DNA from: Ptiloglossa arizonensis
Lineage: Eukaryota > Arthropoda > Insecta > Hymenoptera > Colletidae
Reading direction: 5' to 3'
Assembly (NCBI RefSeq): GCF_051014685.1
Contig: NC_135055.1
Coordinates: 372,001 to 436,000 of the forward strand
Length of the DNA stretch: 64,000 bases
The notes beneath the pieces are model-generated. The model did no database searches. It was given only the letters and a program-made list of their open reading frames with translations, and was not told the origin of the DNA. The translations under genes were made by a program, and so were the position numbers. Below are positions 1 to 14,600 of the stretch, one piece after another. Position 1 is the first letter of the stretch. Each line of letters begins with the position of its first letter.

Positions 1-1400
1 AAAACTGCCATATCTCGCGAACGGATTGACCAATCCGCTAAATTTCTGTTGCATCTGAAAGTAGAAACTCGCCCGATTACAACGGTGTGAGTAGTTTTCC
101 CCTAGGCCGTTCTAGTTATTCGTTTCGAGCATCAGAACTGCGAAAATTTTGAGTTTCTCAAGCGTTTCTCATCTCAAAACTGCCATATCTCGCGAACGGA
201 TTGACCAATCCGCTAAATTTCTGTTGCATCTGAAAGTGGAAACTCGCCCGATTACAACGGTATGAGTAGTTCTCCCCTAGGCCGTTCTAGTTATTCGTTT
301 CGGGCATCAGAACTGCGAAAATTTTGAGTTTCTCAAGCGTTTCTTACCTCAAAACTGCCATATCTCGCGAACGGATTGACCAATCCGCAAAATTTCTATT
401 GCATCAGAAAGTTGAAACTCGCCCGATTACAACGGTATGAGTAGTTTTCCCCTTGGCCGTTCTAGTTATTCGTTTCGGGCATGAGAATTGCGAAAATTTT
501 GAGTTTCTCAAGCGTTTCTTACCTCAAAACTGCCATATCTCGCGAACGGCTTGACCAATCCGCTAAATTTCTGTTGCATTTGAAAGTAGAAACTCGCGCG
601 ATTACGACGGTGTGAGTAGTTTTCCCCTAGGCCGTTCTAGTTATTCGTTTCGAGCATCAGAACTGCGAAAATTTTGAGTTTCTCAAGCGTTTCTTACCTC
701 AAAACTGCCATATCTCGCGAACGGATTGACCAATCCGCTAAATTTCTGTTGCATCTGAAAGTAGAAACTCGCCCGATTACAACGGTGTGAGTAGTTTTCC
801 CCTAGGCCGTTCTAGTTATTCGTTTCGAGCATCAGAACTGCGAAAATTTTGAGTTTCTCAAGCGTTTCTCATCTCAAAACTGCCATATCTCGCGAACGGA
901 TTGACCAATCCGCTAAATTTCTGTTGCATCTGAAAGTGGAAACTCGCCCGATTACAACGGTATGAGTAGTTCTCCCCTAGGCCGTTCTAGTTATTCGTTT
1001 CGGGCATCAGAACTGCGAAAATTTTGAGTTTCTCAAGCGTTTCTTACCTCAAAACTGCCATATCTCGCGAACGGATTGACCAATCCGCAAAATTTCTATT
1101 GCATCTGAAAGTTGAAACTCGCCCGATTACAACGGTATGAGTAGTTTTCCCCTTGGCCGTTCTAGTTATTCGTTTCGGGCATGAGAATTGCGAAAATTTT
1201 GAGTTTCTCAAGCGTTTCTTACCTCAAAACTGCCATATCTCGCGAACGGCTTGACCAATTCGCTAAATTTCTGTTGCATTTGAAAGTAGAAACTCGCGCG
1301 ATTACGACGGTGTGAGTAGTTTTCCCCTAGGCCGTTCTAGTTATTCGTTTCGAGCATCAGAACTGCGAAAATTTGGAGTTTCTCAAGCGTTTCTTACCTC
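1..1400. repeat. Two tandem copies of a 4-monomer (700 bp) higher-order repeat
   Basis: Positions 1-700 and 701-1400 match nearly base for base. Four different monomer variants recur in the same order, including the distinctive fourth one with AACTCGCGCGATTACGACGG at 591 and again at 1291, exactly 700 bp later. I noticed only three mismatches between the copies: GCATCAGAAA versus GCATCTGAAA at about 405/1105, ACCAATCC versus ACCAATTC at about 559/1259, and ATTTTGAG versus ATTTGGAG at about 671/1371. After 1400 the order changes and a 168-bp monomer follows. The block may continue leftward outside the window. Confidence 0.85.
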
Positions 1401-4400
1401 AAAACTGCCATATCTCGCGAACGGATTGACCAATCCGCAAAATTTCTGTTGCATCTGAAAGTAGAAACTCGCCCGATTACAACGGTACTCTTCCCTAGGC
1501 CGTTCTGGTTAAGCGTTTCAAGCATCAGGACTGCGAAAATTTGGAGTTTCTCAAGCGTTTCTTACCTCAAAACTGTCATATCTCGCGAACGTAGTGACCA
1601 ATCCGCTAAATTTCTGTTGCATCTGAAGGTAGAAACTCGCCCGATTACAACGGTGTGAGTAGTTTTCCCCTAGGCCGTTCTATTTATTCGTTTCGAGCAT
1701 CAGAATTGCGAAAATTTGGAGTTTCTCAAGCGTTTCTTACCTCAAAACTGCCATATCTCGCGAACGGATTGACCAATCCGCAAAATTTCTGTTGCATGTG
1801 AAAGTAGAAACTCGCCCGATTAGAACAGTATGAGTAGTTTTCCCCTAGGTCGTTCTAGTTATTCGTTTCGAGCATCAGAACTGCGAAAAGTTGGAGTTTC
1901 TCAAGCGTTTCTTACCTCAAAACTGCCATATCTCGCGAACGTATTGACCAATCCGCTAAATTTCTGTTGCATCTGAAAGTAGAAACTCGCCCGATTACAA
2001 CGGTGTGAGTAGTTTTCCCCTAGGCCGTTCTATTTATTCGTTTCGAGCATCGGAACTGCGAAAATTTTGAGTTTCTCAAGCGTTTCTTACGTCGAAACTG
2101 CCATATCTCGCGAACGGATTGACCAATCCGCAAAATTTCTGTTGCATCTGAAAGTAGAGTCTCGCCCGATTACAACGGTATGAGTAGTTTTCCCCTAGGC
2201 CGTTCTAGTTATTCGTTTCGAGCATCAGAATTGCGAAAATTTGGAGTTTCTCAAGCGTTTCTTACCTCAAAACTGCCATATCTCGCGAACGGATTGACCA
2301 ATCCGCAAAATTTCTGTTGCATGTGAAAGTAGAAACTCGCACGATTACAACAGTATGAGAGGTTTTCCCCTAGGTCGTTCTAGTTATTCGTTTCGAGCAT
2401 CAGAACTGCGAAAAGTTGGAGTTTCTCAAGCGTTCCTTACCTCAAAACTGCCATATCTCGCGAACGGGTTGACCAATCCGCTAAATTTCTGTTGCATCTG
2501 AAAGTAGAAACTCGCCCGATTACAACGGTATGCGTACTTTTCCCCTAGGCCGTTCTAGTTATTCGTTTCGAGCATCAGAACTGCGAAAATTTTGAGTTTC
2601 TCAAGCGTTTCTTATCTCAAAACTGCCATATCTCGCGAACGGATTGACCAATCCGCTAAATTTCTGTTGCATCTGAAAGTAGAAACTCGCCCGATTACAA
2701 CGGTATGAGTAGTTCTCCCCTAGGCCGTTCTAGTTATTCGTTTCGGGCATCAGAACTGCGAAAATTTGGAGTTTCTCAAGCGTTTCTTACCTCAAAACTG
2801 CCATATCTCGCGAACGGATTGACCAATCCGCAAAATTTCTATTGCATCTGAAAATAGAAACTCGCCCGATTACAACTGTATGAGTAGTTTTCCCCTTGGC
2901 CGTTCTAGTTATTCGTTTCGGGCATGAGAATTGCGAAAATTTTGAGTTTCTCAAGCGTTTCTTACCTCAAAACTGCCATATCTCGCGAACGGATTGAACA
3001 ATCCGCAAAATTTCTGTTGCATCTGAAAGTAGAAGCTCGCCCGATTACAACGGTATGAGTAGTTCTCCCCTAGGCCGTTCTAGTTATTCGTTTCGGGCAT
3101 CAGAACTGCGAAAATTTGGAGTTTCTCAAGCGTTTCTTATCTCAAAACTGCCATATCTCGCGAACGGATTGACCAATCCGCTAAATTTCTGTTGCATCTG
3201 AAAGTAGAAACTCGCCCGATTACAACGGTATGAGTAGTTCTCCCCTAGGCCGTTCTAGTTATTCGTTTCGGGCATCAGAACTGCGAAAATTTTGAGTTTC
3301 TCAAGCGTTTCTTACCTCAAAACTGCCATATCTAGCGACCGGATTGACCAATCCGCAAAATTTCTGTTGCATCTGAAAGTAGAAACTCGCCCGATTACAA
3401 CGGTACTTCTCCCCTAGGCCGTTCTGGTTAAGCGTTTCGAGCATCAGGACTGCGAAAATTTGGAGTTTCTCAAGCGTTTCTTACCTCAAAACTGCCATAT
3501 CTCGCGAACGGATTGACCAATCCGCTAAATTTCCTGTTGCATCTGAAAGTAGAAACTCGCCCGATTACAACGGTGTGAGTAGTTTTCCTCTATGCCGTTC
3601 TAGTTATTCGTTTCGAGCATCAGAACTGCGAAAATTTTGAGTTTCTCAAGCGTTTCTTACCTCAAAACTGCCATATCTCACGAACGGATTGACCAATCCG
3701 CAAAATTTCTGTTGCATCTGAAAGTAGAAGCTAGCCCGATTACAACGGTATGAGTAGTTTTCCCCTAGGCCGTTCTAGTTATTCGTTTCGAGCATCAGAA
3801 TTGCGAAAATTTGGAGTTTCTCAAGCGTTTCTTACCTCAAAACTGCCATATCTCGCGAACGGATTGACCAATCCGCAAAATTTCTGTTGCATGTGAAAGT
3901 AGAAACTCGCCCGATTACAACAGTATGAGTAGTTTTCCCCTAGGTCGTTCTAGTTATTCGTTTCGAGCATCAGAACTGCGAAAAGTTGGAGTTTCTCAAG
4001 CGTTCCTTACCTCAAAACTGCCACATCTCGCGAACGGGTTGACCAATCCGCAAAATTTCTGTTGCATCTGAAAGTAGAAACTCGCCCGATTACAACGGTA
4101 TGCGTACTTTTCCCCTAGGCCGTTCTAGTTATGCGTTTCGAGCATCAGAACTGCGAAAATTTTGAGTTTCTCAAGCGTTTCTTACCTCAAAACTGCCATA
4201 TCTCGCGAACGGATTGACCAATCCGCTAAATTTCTGTTGCATCTGAAAGTATAAACTCGCCCGATTACAACGGTATGAGTAGTTTTCCCCTAGGCCGTTC
4301 TTGTTATTCGTTCCGGGCATCAGAACTGCGAAAATTTTGAGTTTCTCAAGCGTTTCTTACCTCAAAACTGCCATATCTCGCGAACGGATTGACCAATCCG

Positions 4401-5670
4401 CTAAATTTCTGTTGCATCTGAAAGTAGAAACTCGCCCGATTACATTGCTATGAGTAGTTTTCCCCTAGGCCGTTCTAGTTATTCGTTTCGGGCATCAGAA
4501 CTGCGAAAATTTTGAGTTTCTCAAGCGTTTCTTACATCAAAACTGCCATATCTCGCGAACGGATTGACCAATCCGCAAAATTTCTATTGCATCTGAAAAT
4601 AGAAACTCGCCCGATTACAACTGTGTGAGTAGTTTTCCCCTTGGCCGTTCTAGTTATACGTTTCGGGCATCAGAACTGCGAAAATTTGGAGTTTCTCAAG
4701 CGTTTCTTACCTCAAAACTGCCATATCTCGCGAACGGATTGACCAATCCGCAAAATTTCTGTTGCATCTGAAAGTAGAAACTCGCCCGATTACAACGGTA
4801 TGCGTACTTTTCCCCTAGGCAGTTCTAGTTATGCGTTTCGAGCATCAGAACTGCGAAAATTTTGAGTTTCTCAAGCGTTTCTTACCTCAAAAGTGCCGTA
4901 TCTCGCGAACGGACTGACCAATCCGCTAAATTTCTGTTGCGTCTGAAAGTAGAAACTCCCCCGATTACAACGGTATGAGTAGTTTTCCCCTAGGCCGTTC
5001 TAGTTATTCGCTTCGAGCATCAGAACTGCGAAAATTTGGAGTTTCTCAAGCGTTTCTTACTTCAAAACTGCCACATCTCGCGAACGGATTGACCAATCCG
5101 CAAAACTTCTGTTGCATCTGAAAGTAGAAACTCGCCGATTACAACGGTATGAGTAGTTTTCCCCTAGGCCGTTCTAGTTATTCGTTTCGAGCATCAGAAC
5201 TGCAAAAATTTGGAGTTTCTCAAGCGTTTCTTACCTCAAAACTGCCATATCTCGCGAACGGATTGACCAATCCGCTAAATTTCTGTTGCACCTGAAGGTA
5301 GAAACTCGCCCGATTACAACGGTATGAGTAGTTTTCCCCTAGGCCGTTCTAGTTATGCGTTTCGAGCATCAGAACTGCGAAAATTTGGAGTTTCTCAAGC
5401 GTTTCTTACCTCAAAACTGCCATATCTCGCGAACGGATTGACCAATCCGCAAAATTTCTGTTGGATCTGAAAGTATAAACTCGCCCGATTACAACCGTAT
5501 GAGTAGTTTTCCCCTAGGCCGTTCTTGTTACTCGTTCCGGGCATCAGAACTGCGAAAATTTTGAGTTTCTCAAGCGTTTCTTACCTCAAAACTGCCATAT
5601 CTCGCGAACGGATTGACCAATCCGCTAAATTTCTGTTGCATCTGAACGTAGAAACTCGCCCGATTACAAC
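1401..5670. repeat. Heterogeneous 175-bp satellite segment with shortened monomers
   Basis: Monomers here differ more from one another than those to the right and show no single clean higher-order period. Two copies carry a 6-7 bp loss where the usual GGTATGAGTAGTTTTCCCC is reduced (about 1486 and about 3403). Both also share GGTTAAGCG in place of AGTTATTCG, so they descend from one shortened variant. The monomer starting at 3488 has an extra C (ATTTCCTGTTGC). Nothing other than satellite is present. Confidence 0.85.
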
Positions 5671-8600
5671 GGTAAGCGTTCTTTTCCCCTAGGCCGTTCT
5701 AGTTATTCGTTTCGAGCATCAGAACTGCGAAAATTTGGAGTTTCTCAAGCGTTTCTTACCTCAAAACTGCCATATCTCGCGAACGGATTGACCAATCCGC
5801 AAAATTTCTGTTGCATCTGAAAGTAGAAGCTCGCCCGATTACAACGGTATGAGTAGTTTTCCCCTAGGCCGTTCTAGTTATTCGTTTCGAGCATCAGAAC
5901 TGCGAAAATTTGGAGTTTCTCAAGCGTTTCTTACCTCCAAACTGCCATATCTAGCGACCGGATTGACCAATCCGCTAAATTTCTGTTGCACCTGAAAGTA
6001 GAAACTCGCCCGATTACAACTGTGTGAGTAGTTTTCCCCTTGGCCGTTCTAGTTATACGTTTCGGGCATCAGAACTGCGAAAATTTGGAGTTTCTCAAGC
6101 GTTTCTTACTTCAAAACTGCCACATCTCGCGAACGGATTGACCAATCCGCAAAATTTCTGTTGCATCTGAAAGTAGAAACTCGCCGATTACAACGGTATG
6201 AGTAGTTTTCCCCTAGGCCGTTCTAGTTATTCGTTTCGAGCATCAGAACTGCAAAAATTTGGAGTTTCTCAAGCGTTTCTTACCTCAAAACTGCCATATC
6301 TCGCGAACGGATTGACCAATCCGCTAAATTTCTGTTGCACCTGAAGGTAGAAACTCGCCCGATTACAACGGTATGAGTAGTTTTCCCCTAGGCCGTTCTA
6401 GTTATGCGTTTCGAGCATCAGAACTGCGAAAATTTGGAGTTTCTCAAGCGTTTCTTACCTCAAAACTGCCATATCTCGCGAACGGATTGACCAATCCGCA
6501 AAATTTCTGTTGGATCTGAAAGTATAAACTCGCCCGATTACAACGGTATGAGTAGTTTTCCCCTAGGCCGTTCTTGTTATTCGTTCCGGGCATCAGAACT
6601 GCGAAAATTTTGAGTTTCTCAAGCGTTTCTTACCTCAAAACTGCCATATCTCGCGAACGGATTGACCAATCCGCTAAATTTCTGTTGCATCTGAACGTAG
6701 AAACTCGCCCGATTACAACGGTATGCGTTCTTTTCCCCTAGGCCGTTCTAGTTATTCGTTTCGAGCATCAGAACTGCGAAAATTTGGAGTTTCTCAAGCG
6801 TTTCTTACCTCAAAACTGCCATATCTCGCGAACGGATTGACCAATCCGCAAAATTTCTGTTGCATCTGAAAGTAGAAGCTCGCCCGATTACAACGGTATG
6901 AGTAGTTTTCCCCTAGGCCGTTCTAGTTATTCGTTTCGAGCATCAGAACTGCGAAAATTTGGAGTTTCTCAAGCGTTTCTTACCTCCAAACTGCCATATC
7001 TAGCGACCGGATTGACCAATCCGCTAAATTTCTGTTGCACCTGAAAGTAGAAACTCGCCCGATTACAACTGTGTGAGTAGTTTTCCCCTTGGCCGTCCTA
7101 GTTATACGTTTCGGGCATCAGAACTGCAAAAATTTGGAGTTTCTCAAGCGTTTCTTACCTCAAAACTGCCATATCTCGCGAACGGATTGACCAATCCGCT
7201 AAATTTCTGTTGCACCTGAAGGTAGAAACTCGCCCGATTACAACGGTATGAGTAGTTTTCCCCTAGGCCGTTCTAGTTATGCGTTTCGAGCATCAGAACT
7301 GCGAAAATTTGGAGTTTCTCAAGCGTTTCTTACCTCAAAACTGCCATATCTCGCGAACGGATTGACCAATCCGCAAAATTTCTGTTGGATCTGAAAGTAT
7401 AAACTCGCCCGATTACAACCGTATGAGTAGTTTTCCCCTAGGCCGTTCTTGTTACTCGTTCCGGGCATCAGAACTGCGAAAATTTTGAGTTTCTCAAGCG
7501 TTTCTTACCTCAAAACTGCCATATCTCGCGAACGGATTGACCAATCCGCTAAATTTCTGTTGCATCTGAACGTAGAAACTCGCCCGATTACAACGGTAAG
7601 CGTTCTTTTCCCCTAGGCCGTTCTAGTTATTCGTTTCGAGCATCAGAACTGCGAAAATTTGGAGTTTCTCAAGCGTTTCTTACCTCAAAACTGCCATATC
7701 TCGCGAACGGATTGACCAATCCGCAAAATTTCTGTTGCATCTGAAAGTAGAAGCTCGCCCGATTACAACGGTATGAGTAGTTTTCCCCTAGGCCGTTCTA
7801 GTTATTCGTTTCGAGCATCAGAACTGCGAAAATTTGGAGTTTCTCAAGCGTTTCTTACCTCCAAACTGCCATATCTAGCGACCGGATTGACCAATCCGCT
7901 AAATTTCTGTTGCACCTGAAAGTAGAAACTCGCCCGATTACAACTGTGTGAGTAGTTTTCCCCTTGGCCGTTCTAGTTATACGTTTCGGGCATCAGAACT
8001 GCGAAAATTTGGAGTTTCTCAAGCGTTTCTTACTTCAAAACTGCCACATCTCGCGAACGGATTGACCAATCCGCAAAATTTCTGTTGCATCTGAAAGTAG
8101 AAACTCGCCGATTACAACGGTATGAGTAGTTTTCCCCTAGGCCGTTCTAGTTATCCGTTTCGAGCATCAGAACTGCAAAAATTTGGAGTTTCTCAAGCGT
8201 TTCTTACCTCAAAACTGCCATATCTCGCGAACGGATTGACCAATCCGCTAAATTTCTGTTGCACCTGAAGGTAGAAACTCGCCCGATTACAACGGTATGA
8301 GTAGTTTTCCCCTAGGCCGTTCTAGTTATGCGTTTCGAGCATCAGAACTGCGAAAATTTGGAGTTTCTCAAGCGTTTCTTACCTCAAAACTGCCATATCT
8401 CGCGAACGGATTGACCAATCCGCAAAATTTCTGTTGGATCTGAAAGTATAAACTCGCCCGATTACAACGGTATGAGTAGTTTTCCCCTAGGCCGTTCTTG
8501 TTATTCGTTCCGGGCATCAGAACTGCGAAAATTTTGAGTTTCTCAAGCGTTTCTTACCTCAAAACTGCCATATCTCGCGAACGGATTGACCAATCCGCTA

Positions 8601-11600
8601 AATTTCTGTTGCATCTGAACGTAGAAACTCGCCCGATTACAACGGTATGCGTTCTTTTCCCCTAGGCCGTTCTAGTTATTCGTTTCGAGCATCAGAACTG
8701 CGAAAATTTGGAGTTTCTCAAGCGTTTCTTACCTCAAAACTGCCATATCTCGCGAACGGATTGACCAATCCGCAAAATTTCTGTTGCATCTGAAAGTAGA
8801 AGCTCGCCCGATTACAACGGTATGAGTAGTTTTCCCCTAGGCCGTTCTAGTTATTCGTTTCGAGCATCAGAACTGCGAAAATTTGGAGTTTCTCAAGCGT
8901 TTCTTACCTCCAAACTGCCATATCTAGCGACCGGATTGACCAATCCGCTAAATTTCTGTTGCACCTGAAAGTAGAAACTCGCCCGATTACAACTGTGTGA
9001 GTAGTTTTCCCCTTGGCCGTTCTAGTTATACGTTTCGGGCATCAGAACTGCAAAAATTTGGAGTTTCTCAAGCGTTTCTTACCTCAAAACTGCCATATCT
9101 CGCGAACGGATTGACCAATCCGCTAAATTTCTGTTGCACCTGAAGGTAGAAACTCGCCCGATTACAACGGTATGAGTAGTTTTCCCCTAGGCCGTTCTAG
9201 TTATGCGTTTCGAGCATCAGAACTGCGAAAATTTGGAGTTTCTCAAGCGTTTCTTACCTCAAAACTGCCATATCTCGCGAACGGATTGACCAATCCGCAA
9301 AATTTCTGTTGGATCTGAAAGTATAAACTCGCCCGATTACAACCGTATGAGTAGTTTTCCCCTAGGCCGTTCTTGTTACTCGTTCCGGGCATCAGAACTG
9401 CGAAAATTTTGAGTTTCTCAAGCGTTTCTTACCTCAAAACTGCCATATCTCGCGAACGGATTGACCAATCCGCTAAATTTCTGTTGCATCTGAACGTAGA
9501 AACTCGCCCGATTACAACGGTAAGCGTTCTTTTCCCCTAGGCCGTTCTAGTTATTCGTTTCGAGCATCAGAACTGCGAAAATTTGGAGTTTCTCAAGCGT
9601 TTCTTACCTCAAAACTGCCATATCTCGCGAACGGATTGACCAATCCGCAAAATTTCTGTTGCATCTGAAAGTAGAAGCTCGCCCGATTACAACGGTATGA
9701 GTAGTTTTCCCCTAGGCCGTTCTAGTTATTCGTTTCGAGCATCAGAACTGCGAAAATTTGGAGTTTCTCAAGCGTTTCTTACCTCCAAACTGCCATATCT
9801 AGCGACCGGATTGACCAATCCGCTAAATTTCTGTTGCACCTGAAAGTAGAAACTCGCCCGATTACAACTGTGTGAGTAGTTTTCCCCTTGGCCGTTCTAG
9901 TTATACGTTTCGGGCATCAGAACTGCGAAAATTTGGAGTTTCTCAAGCGTTTCTTACTTCAAAACTGCCACATCTCGCGAACGGATTGACCAATCCGCAA
10001 AATTTCTGTTGCATCTGAAAGTAGAAACTCGCCCGATTACAACCGTATGAGTAGTTTTCCCCTAGGCCGTTCTTGTTACTCGTTCCGGGCATCAGAACTG
10101 CGAAAATTTTGAGTTTCTCAAGCGTTTCTTACCTCAAAACTGCCATATCTCGCGAACGGATTGACCAATCCGCTAAATTTCTGTTGCATCTGAACGTAGA
10201 AACTCGCCCGATTACAACGGTAAGCGTTCTTTTCCCCTAGGCCGTTCTAGTTATTCGTTTCGAGCATCAGAACTGCGAAAATTTGGAGTTTCTCAAGCGT
10301 TTCTTACCTCAAAACTGCCATATCTCGCGAACGGATTGACCAATCCGCAAAATTTCTGTTGCATCTGAAAGTAGAAGCTCGCCCGATTACAACGGTATGA
10401 GTAGTTTTCCCCTAGGCCGTTCTAGTTATTCGTTTCGAGCATCAGAACTGCGAAAATTTGGAGTTTCTCAAGCGTTTCTTACCTCCAAACTGCCATATCT
10501 AGCGACCGGATTGACCAATCCGCTAAATTTCTGTTGCACCTGAAAGTAGAAACTCGCCCGATTACAACTGTGTGAGTAGTTTTCCCCTTGGCCGTTCTAG
10601 TTATACGTTTCGGGCATCAGAACTGCGAAAATTTGGAGTTTCTCAAGCGTTTCTTACTTCAAAACTGCCACATCTCGCGAACGGATTGACCAATCCGCAA
10701 AATTTCTGTTGCATCTGAAAGTAGAAACTCGCCGATTACAACGGTATGAGTAGTTTTCCCCTAGGCCGTTCTAGTTATTCGTTTCGAGCATCAGAACTGC
10801 AAAAATTTGGAGTTTCTCAAGCGTTTCTTACCTCAAAACTGCCATATCTCGCGAACGGATTGACCAATCCGCTAAATTTCTGTTGCACCTGAAGGTAGAA
10901 ACTCGCCCGATTACAACGGTATGAGTAGTTTTCCCCTAGGCCGTTCTAGTTATGCGTTTCGAGCATCAGAACTGCGAAAATTTGGAGTTTCTCAAGCGTT
11001 TCTTACTTCAAAACTGCCACATCTCGCGAACGGATTGACCAATCCGCAAAATTTCTGTTGCATCTGAAAGTAGAAACTCGCCGATTACAACGGTATGAGT
11101 AGTTTTCCCCTAGGCCGTTCTAGTTATTCGTTTCGAGCATCAGAACTGCAAAAATTTGGAGTTTCTCAAGCGTTTCTTACCTCAAAACTGCCATATCTCG
11201 CGAACGGATTGACCAATCCGCTAAATTTCTGTTGCACCTGAAGGTAGAAACTCGCCCGATTACAACGGTATGAGTAGTTTTCCCCTAGGCCGTTCTAGTT
11301 ATGCGTTTCGAGCATCAGAACTGCGAAAATTTGGAGTTTCTCAAGCGTTTCTTACCTCAAAACTGCCATATCTCGCGAACGGATTGACCAATCCGCAAAA
11401 TTTCTGTTGGATCTGAAAGTATAAACTCGCCCGATTACAACGGTATGAGTAGTTTTCCCCTAGGCCGTTCTTGTTATTCGTTCCGGGCATCAGAACTGCG
11501 AAAATTTTGAGTTTCTCAAGCGTTTCTTACCTCAAAACTGCCATATCTCGCGAACGGATTGACCAATCCGCTAAATTTCTGTTGCATCTGAACGTAGAAA

Positions 11601-14600
11601 CTCGCCCGATTACAACGGTATGCGTTCTTTTCCCCTAGGCCGTTCTAGTTATTCGTTTCGAGCATCAGAACTGCGAAAATTTGGAGTTTCTCAAGCGTTT
11701 CTTACCTCAAAACTGCCATATCTCGCGAACGGATTGACCAATCCGCAAAATTTCTGTTGCATCTGAAAGTAGAAGCTCGCCCGATTACAACGGTATGAGT
11801 AGTTTTCCCCTAGGCCGTTCTAGTTATTCGTTTCGAGCATCAGAACTGCGAAAATTTGGAGTTTCTCAAGCGTTTCTTACCTCCAAACTGCCATATCTAG
11901 CGACCGGATTGACCAATCCGCTAAATTTCTGTTGCACCTGAAAGTAGAAACTCGCCCGATTACAACTGTGTGAGTAGTTTTCCCCTTGGCCGTTCTAGTT
12001 ATACGTTTCGGGCATCAGAACTGCAAAAATTTGGAGTTTCTCAAGCGTTTCTTACCTCAAAACTGCCATATCTCGCGAACGGATTGACCAATCCGCTAAA
12101 TTTCTGTTGCACCTGAAGGTAGAAACTCGCCCGATTACAACGGTATGAGTAGTTTTCCCCTAGGCCGTTCTAGTTATGCGTTTCGAGCATCAGAACTGCG
12201 AAAATTTGGAGTTTCTCAAGCGTTTCTTACCTCAAAACTGCCATATCTCGCGAACGGATTGACCAATCCGCAAAATTTCTGTTGGATCTGAAAGTATAAA
12301 CTCGCCCGATTACAACCGTATGAGTAGTTTTCCCCTAGGCCGTTCTTGTTACTCGTTCCGGGCATCAGAACTGCGAAAATTTTGAGTTTCTCAAGCGTTT
12401 CTTACCTCAAAACTGCCATATCTCGCGAACGGATTGACCAATCCGCTAAATTTCTGTTGCATCTGAACGTAGAAACTCGCCCGATTACAACGGTAAGCGT
12501 TCTTTTCCCCTAGGCCGTTCTAGTTATTCGTTTCGAGCATCAGAACTGCGAAAATTTGGAGTTTCTCAAGCGTTTCTTACCTCAAAACTGCCATATCTCG
12601 CGAACGGATTGACCAATCCGCAAAATTTCTGTTGCATCTGAAAGTAGAAGCTCGCCCGATTACAACGGTATGAGTAGTTTTCCCCTAGGCCGTTCTAGTT
12701 ATTCGTTTCGAGCATCAGAACTGCGAAAATTTGGAGTTTCTCAAGCGTTTCTTACCTCCAAACTGCCATATCTAGCGACCGGATTGACCAATCCGCTAAA
12801 TTTCTGTTGCACCTGAAAGTAGAAACTCGCCCGATTACAACTGTGTGAGTAGTTTTCCCCTTGGCCGTTCTAGTTATACGTTTCGGGCATCAGAACTGCG
12901 AAAATTTGGAGTTTCTCAAGCGTTTCTTACTTCAAAACTGCCACATCTCGCGAACGGATTGACCAATCCGCAAAATTTCTGTTGCATCTGAAAGTAGAAA
13001 CTCGCCCGATTACAACCGTATGAGTAGTTTTCCCCTAGGCCGTTCTTGTTACTCGTTCCGGGCATCAGAACTGCGAAAATTTTGAGTTTCTCAAGCGTTT
13101 CTTACCTCAAAACTGCCATATCTCGCGAACGGATTGACCAATCCGCTAAATTTCTGTTGCATCTGAACGTAGAAACTCGCCCGATTACAACGGTAAGCGT
13201 TCTTTTCCCCTAGGCCGTTCTAGTTATTCGTTTCGAGCATCAGAACTGCGAAAATTTGGAGTTTCTCAAGCGTTTCTTACCTCAAAACTGCCATATCTCG
13301 CGAACGGATTGACCAATCCGCAAAATTTCTGTTGCATCTGAAAGTAGAAGCTCGCCCGATTACAACGGTATGAGTAGTTTTCCCCTAGGCCGTTCTAGTT
13401 ATTCGTTTCGAGCATCAGAACTGCGAAAATTTGGAGTTTCTCAAGCGTTTCTTACCTCCAAACTGCCATATCTAGCGACCGGATTGACCAATCCGCTAAA
13501 TTTCTGTTGCACCTGAAAGTAGAAACTCGCCCGATTACAACTGTGTGAGTAGTTTTCCCCTTGGCCGTTCTAGTTATACGTTTCGGGCATCAGAACTGCG
13601 AAAATTTGGAGTTTCTCAAGCGTTTCTTACTTCAAAACTGCCACATCTCGCGAACGGATTGACCAATCCGCAAAATTTCTGTTGCATCTGAAAGTAGAAA
13701 CTCGCCGATTACAACGGTATGAGTAGTTTTCCCCTAGGCCGTTCTAGTTATTCGTTTCGAGCATCAGAACTGCAAAAATTTGGAGTTTCTCAAGCGTTTC
13801 TTACCTCAAAACTGCCATATCTCGCGAACGGATTGACCAATCCGCTAAATTTCTGTTGCACCTGAAGGTAGAAACTCGCCCGATTACAACGGTATGAGTA
13901 GTTTTCCCCTAGGCCGTTCTAGTTATGCGTTTCGAGCATCAGAACTGCGAAAATTTGGAGTTTCTCAAGCGTTTCTTACCTCAAAACTGCCATATCTCGC
14001 GAACGGATTGACCAATCCGCAAAATTTCTGTTGGATCTGAAAGTATAAACTCGCCCGATTACAACGGTATGAGTAGTTTTCCCCTAGGCCGTTCTTGTTA
14101 TTCGTTCCGGGCATCAGAACTGCGAAAATTTTGAGTTTCTCAAGCGTTTCTTACCTCAAAACTGCCATATCTCGCGAACGGATTGACCAATCCGCTAAAT
14201 TTCTGTTGCATCTGAACGTAGAAACTCGCCCGATTACAACGGTATGCGTTCTTTTCCCCTAGGCCGTTCTAGTTATTCGTTTCGAGCATCAGAACTGCGA
14301 AAATTTGGAGTTTCTCAAGCGTTTCTTACCTCAAAACTGCCATATCTCGCGAACGGATTGACCAATCCGCAAAATTTCTGTTGCATCTGAAAGTAGAAGC
14401 TCGCCCGATTACAACGGTATGAGTAGTTTTCCCCTAGGCCGTTCTAGTTATTCGTTTCGAGCATCAGAACTGCGAAAATTTGGAGTTTCTCAAGCGTTTC
14501 TTACCTCCAAACTGCCATATCTAGCGACCGGATTGACCAATCCGCTAAATTTCTGTTGCACCTGAAAGTAGAAACTCGCCCGATTACAACTGTGTGAGTA

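Noticed and set aside
1449..1658. 69-codon open frame in the satellite
   Set aside because: It exists only because the 168-bp monomer changes frame between two monomers; it has no start context or protein features.
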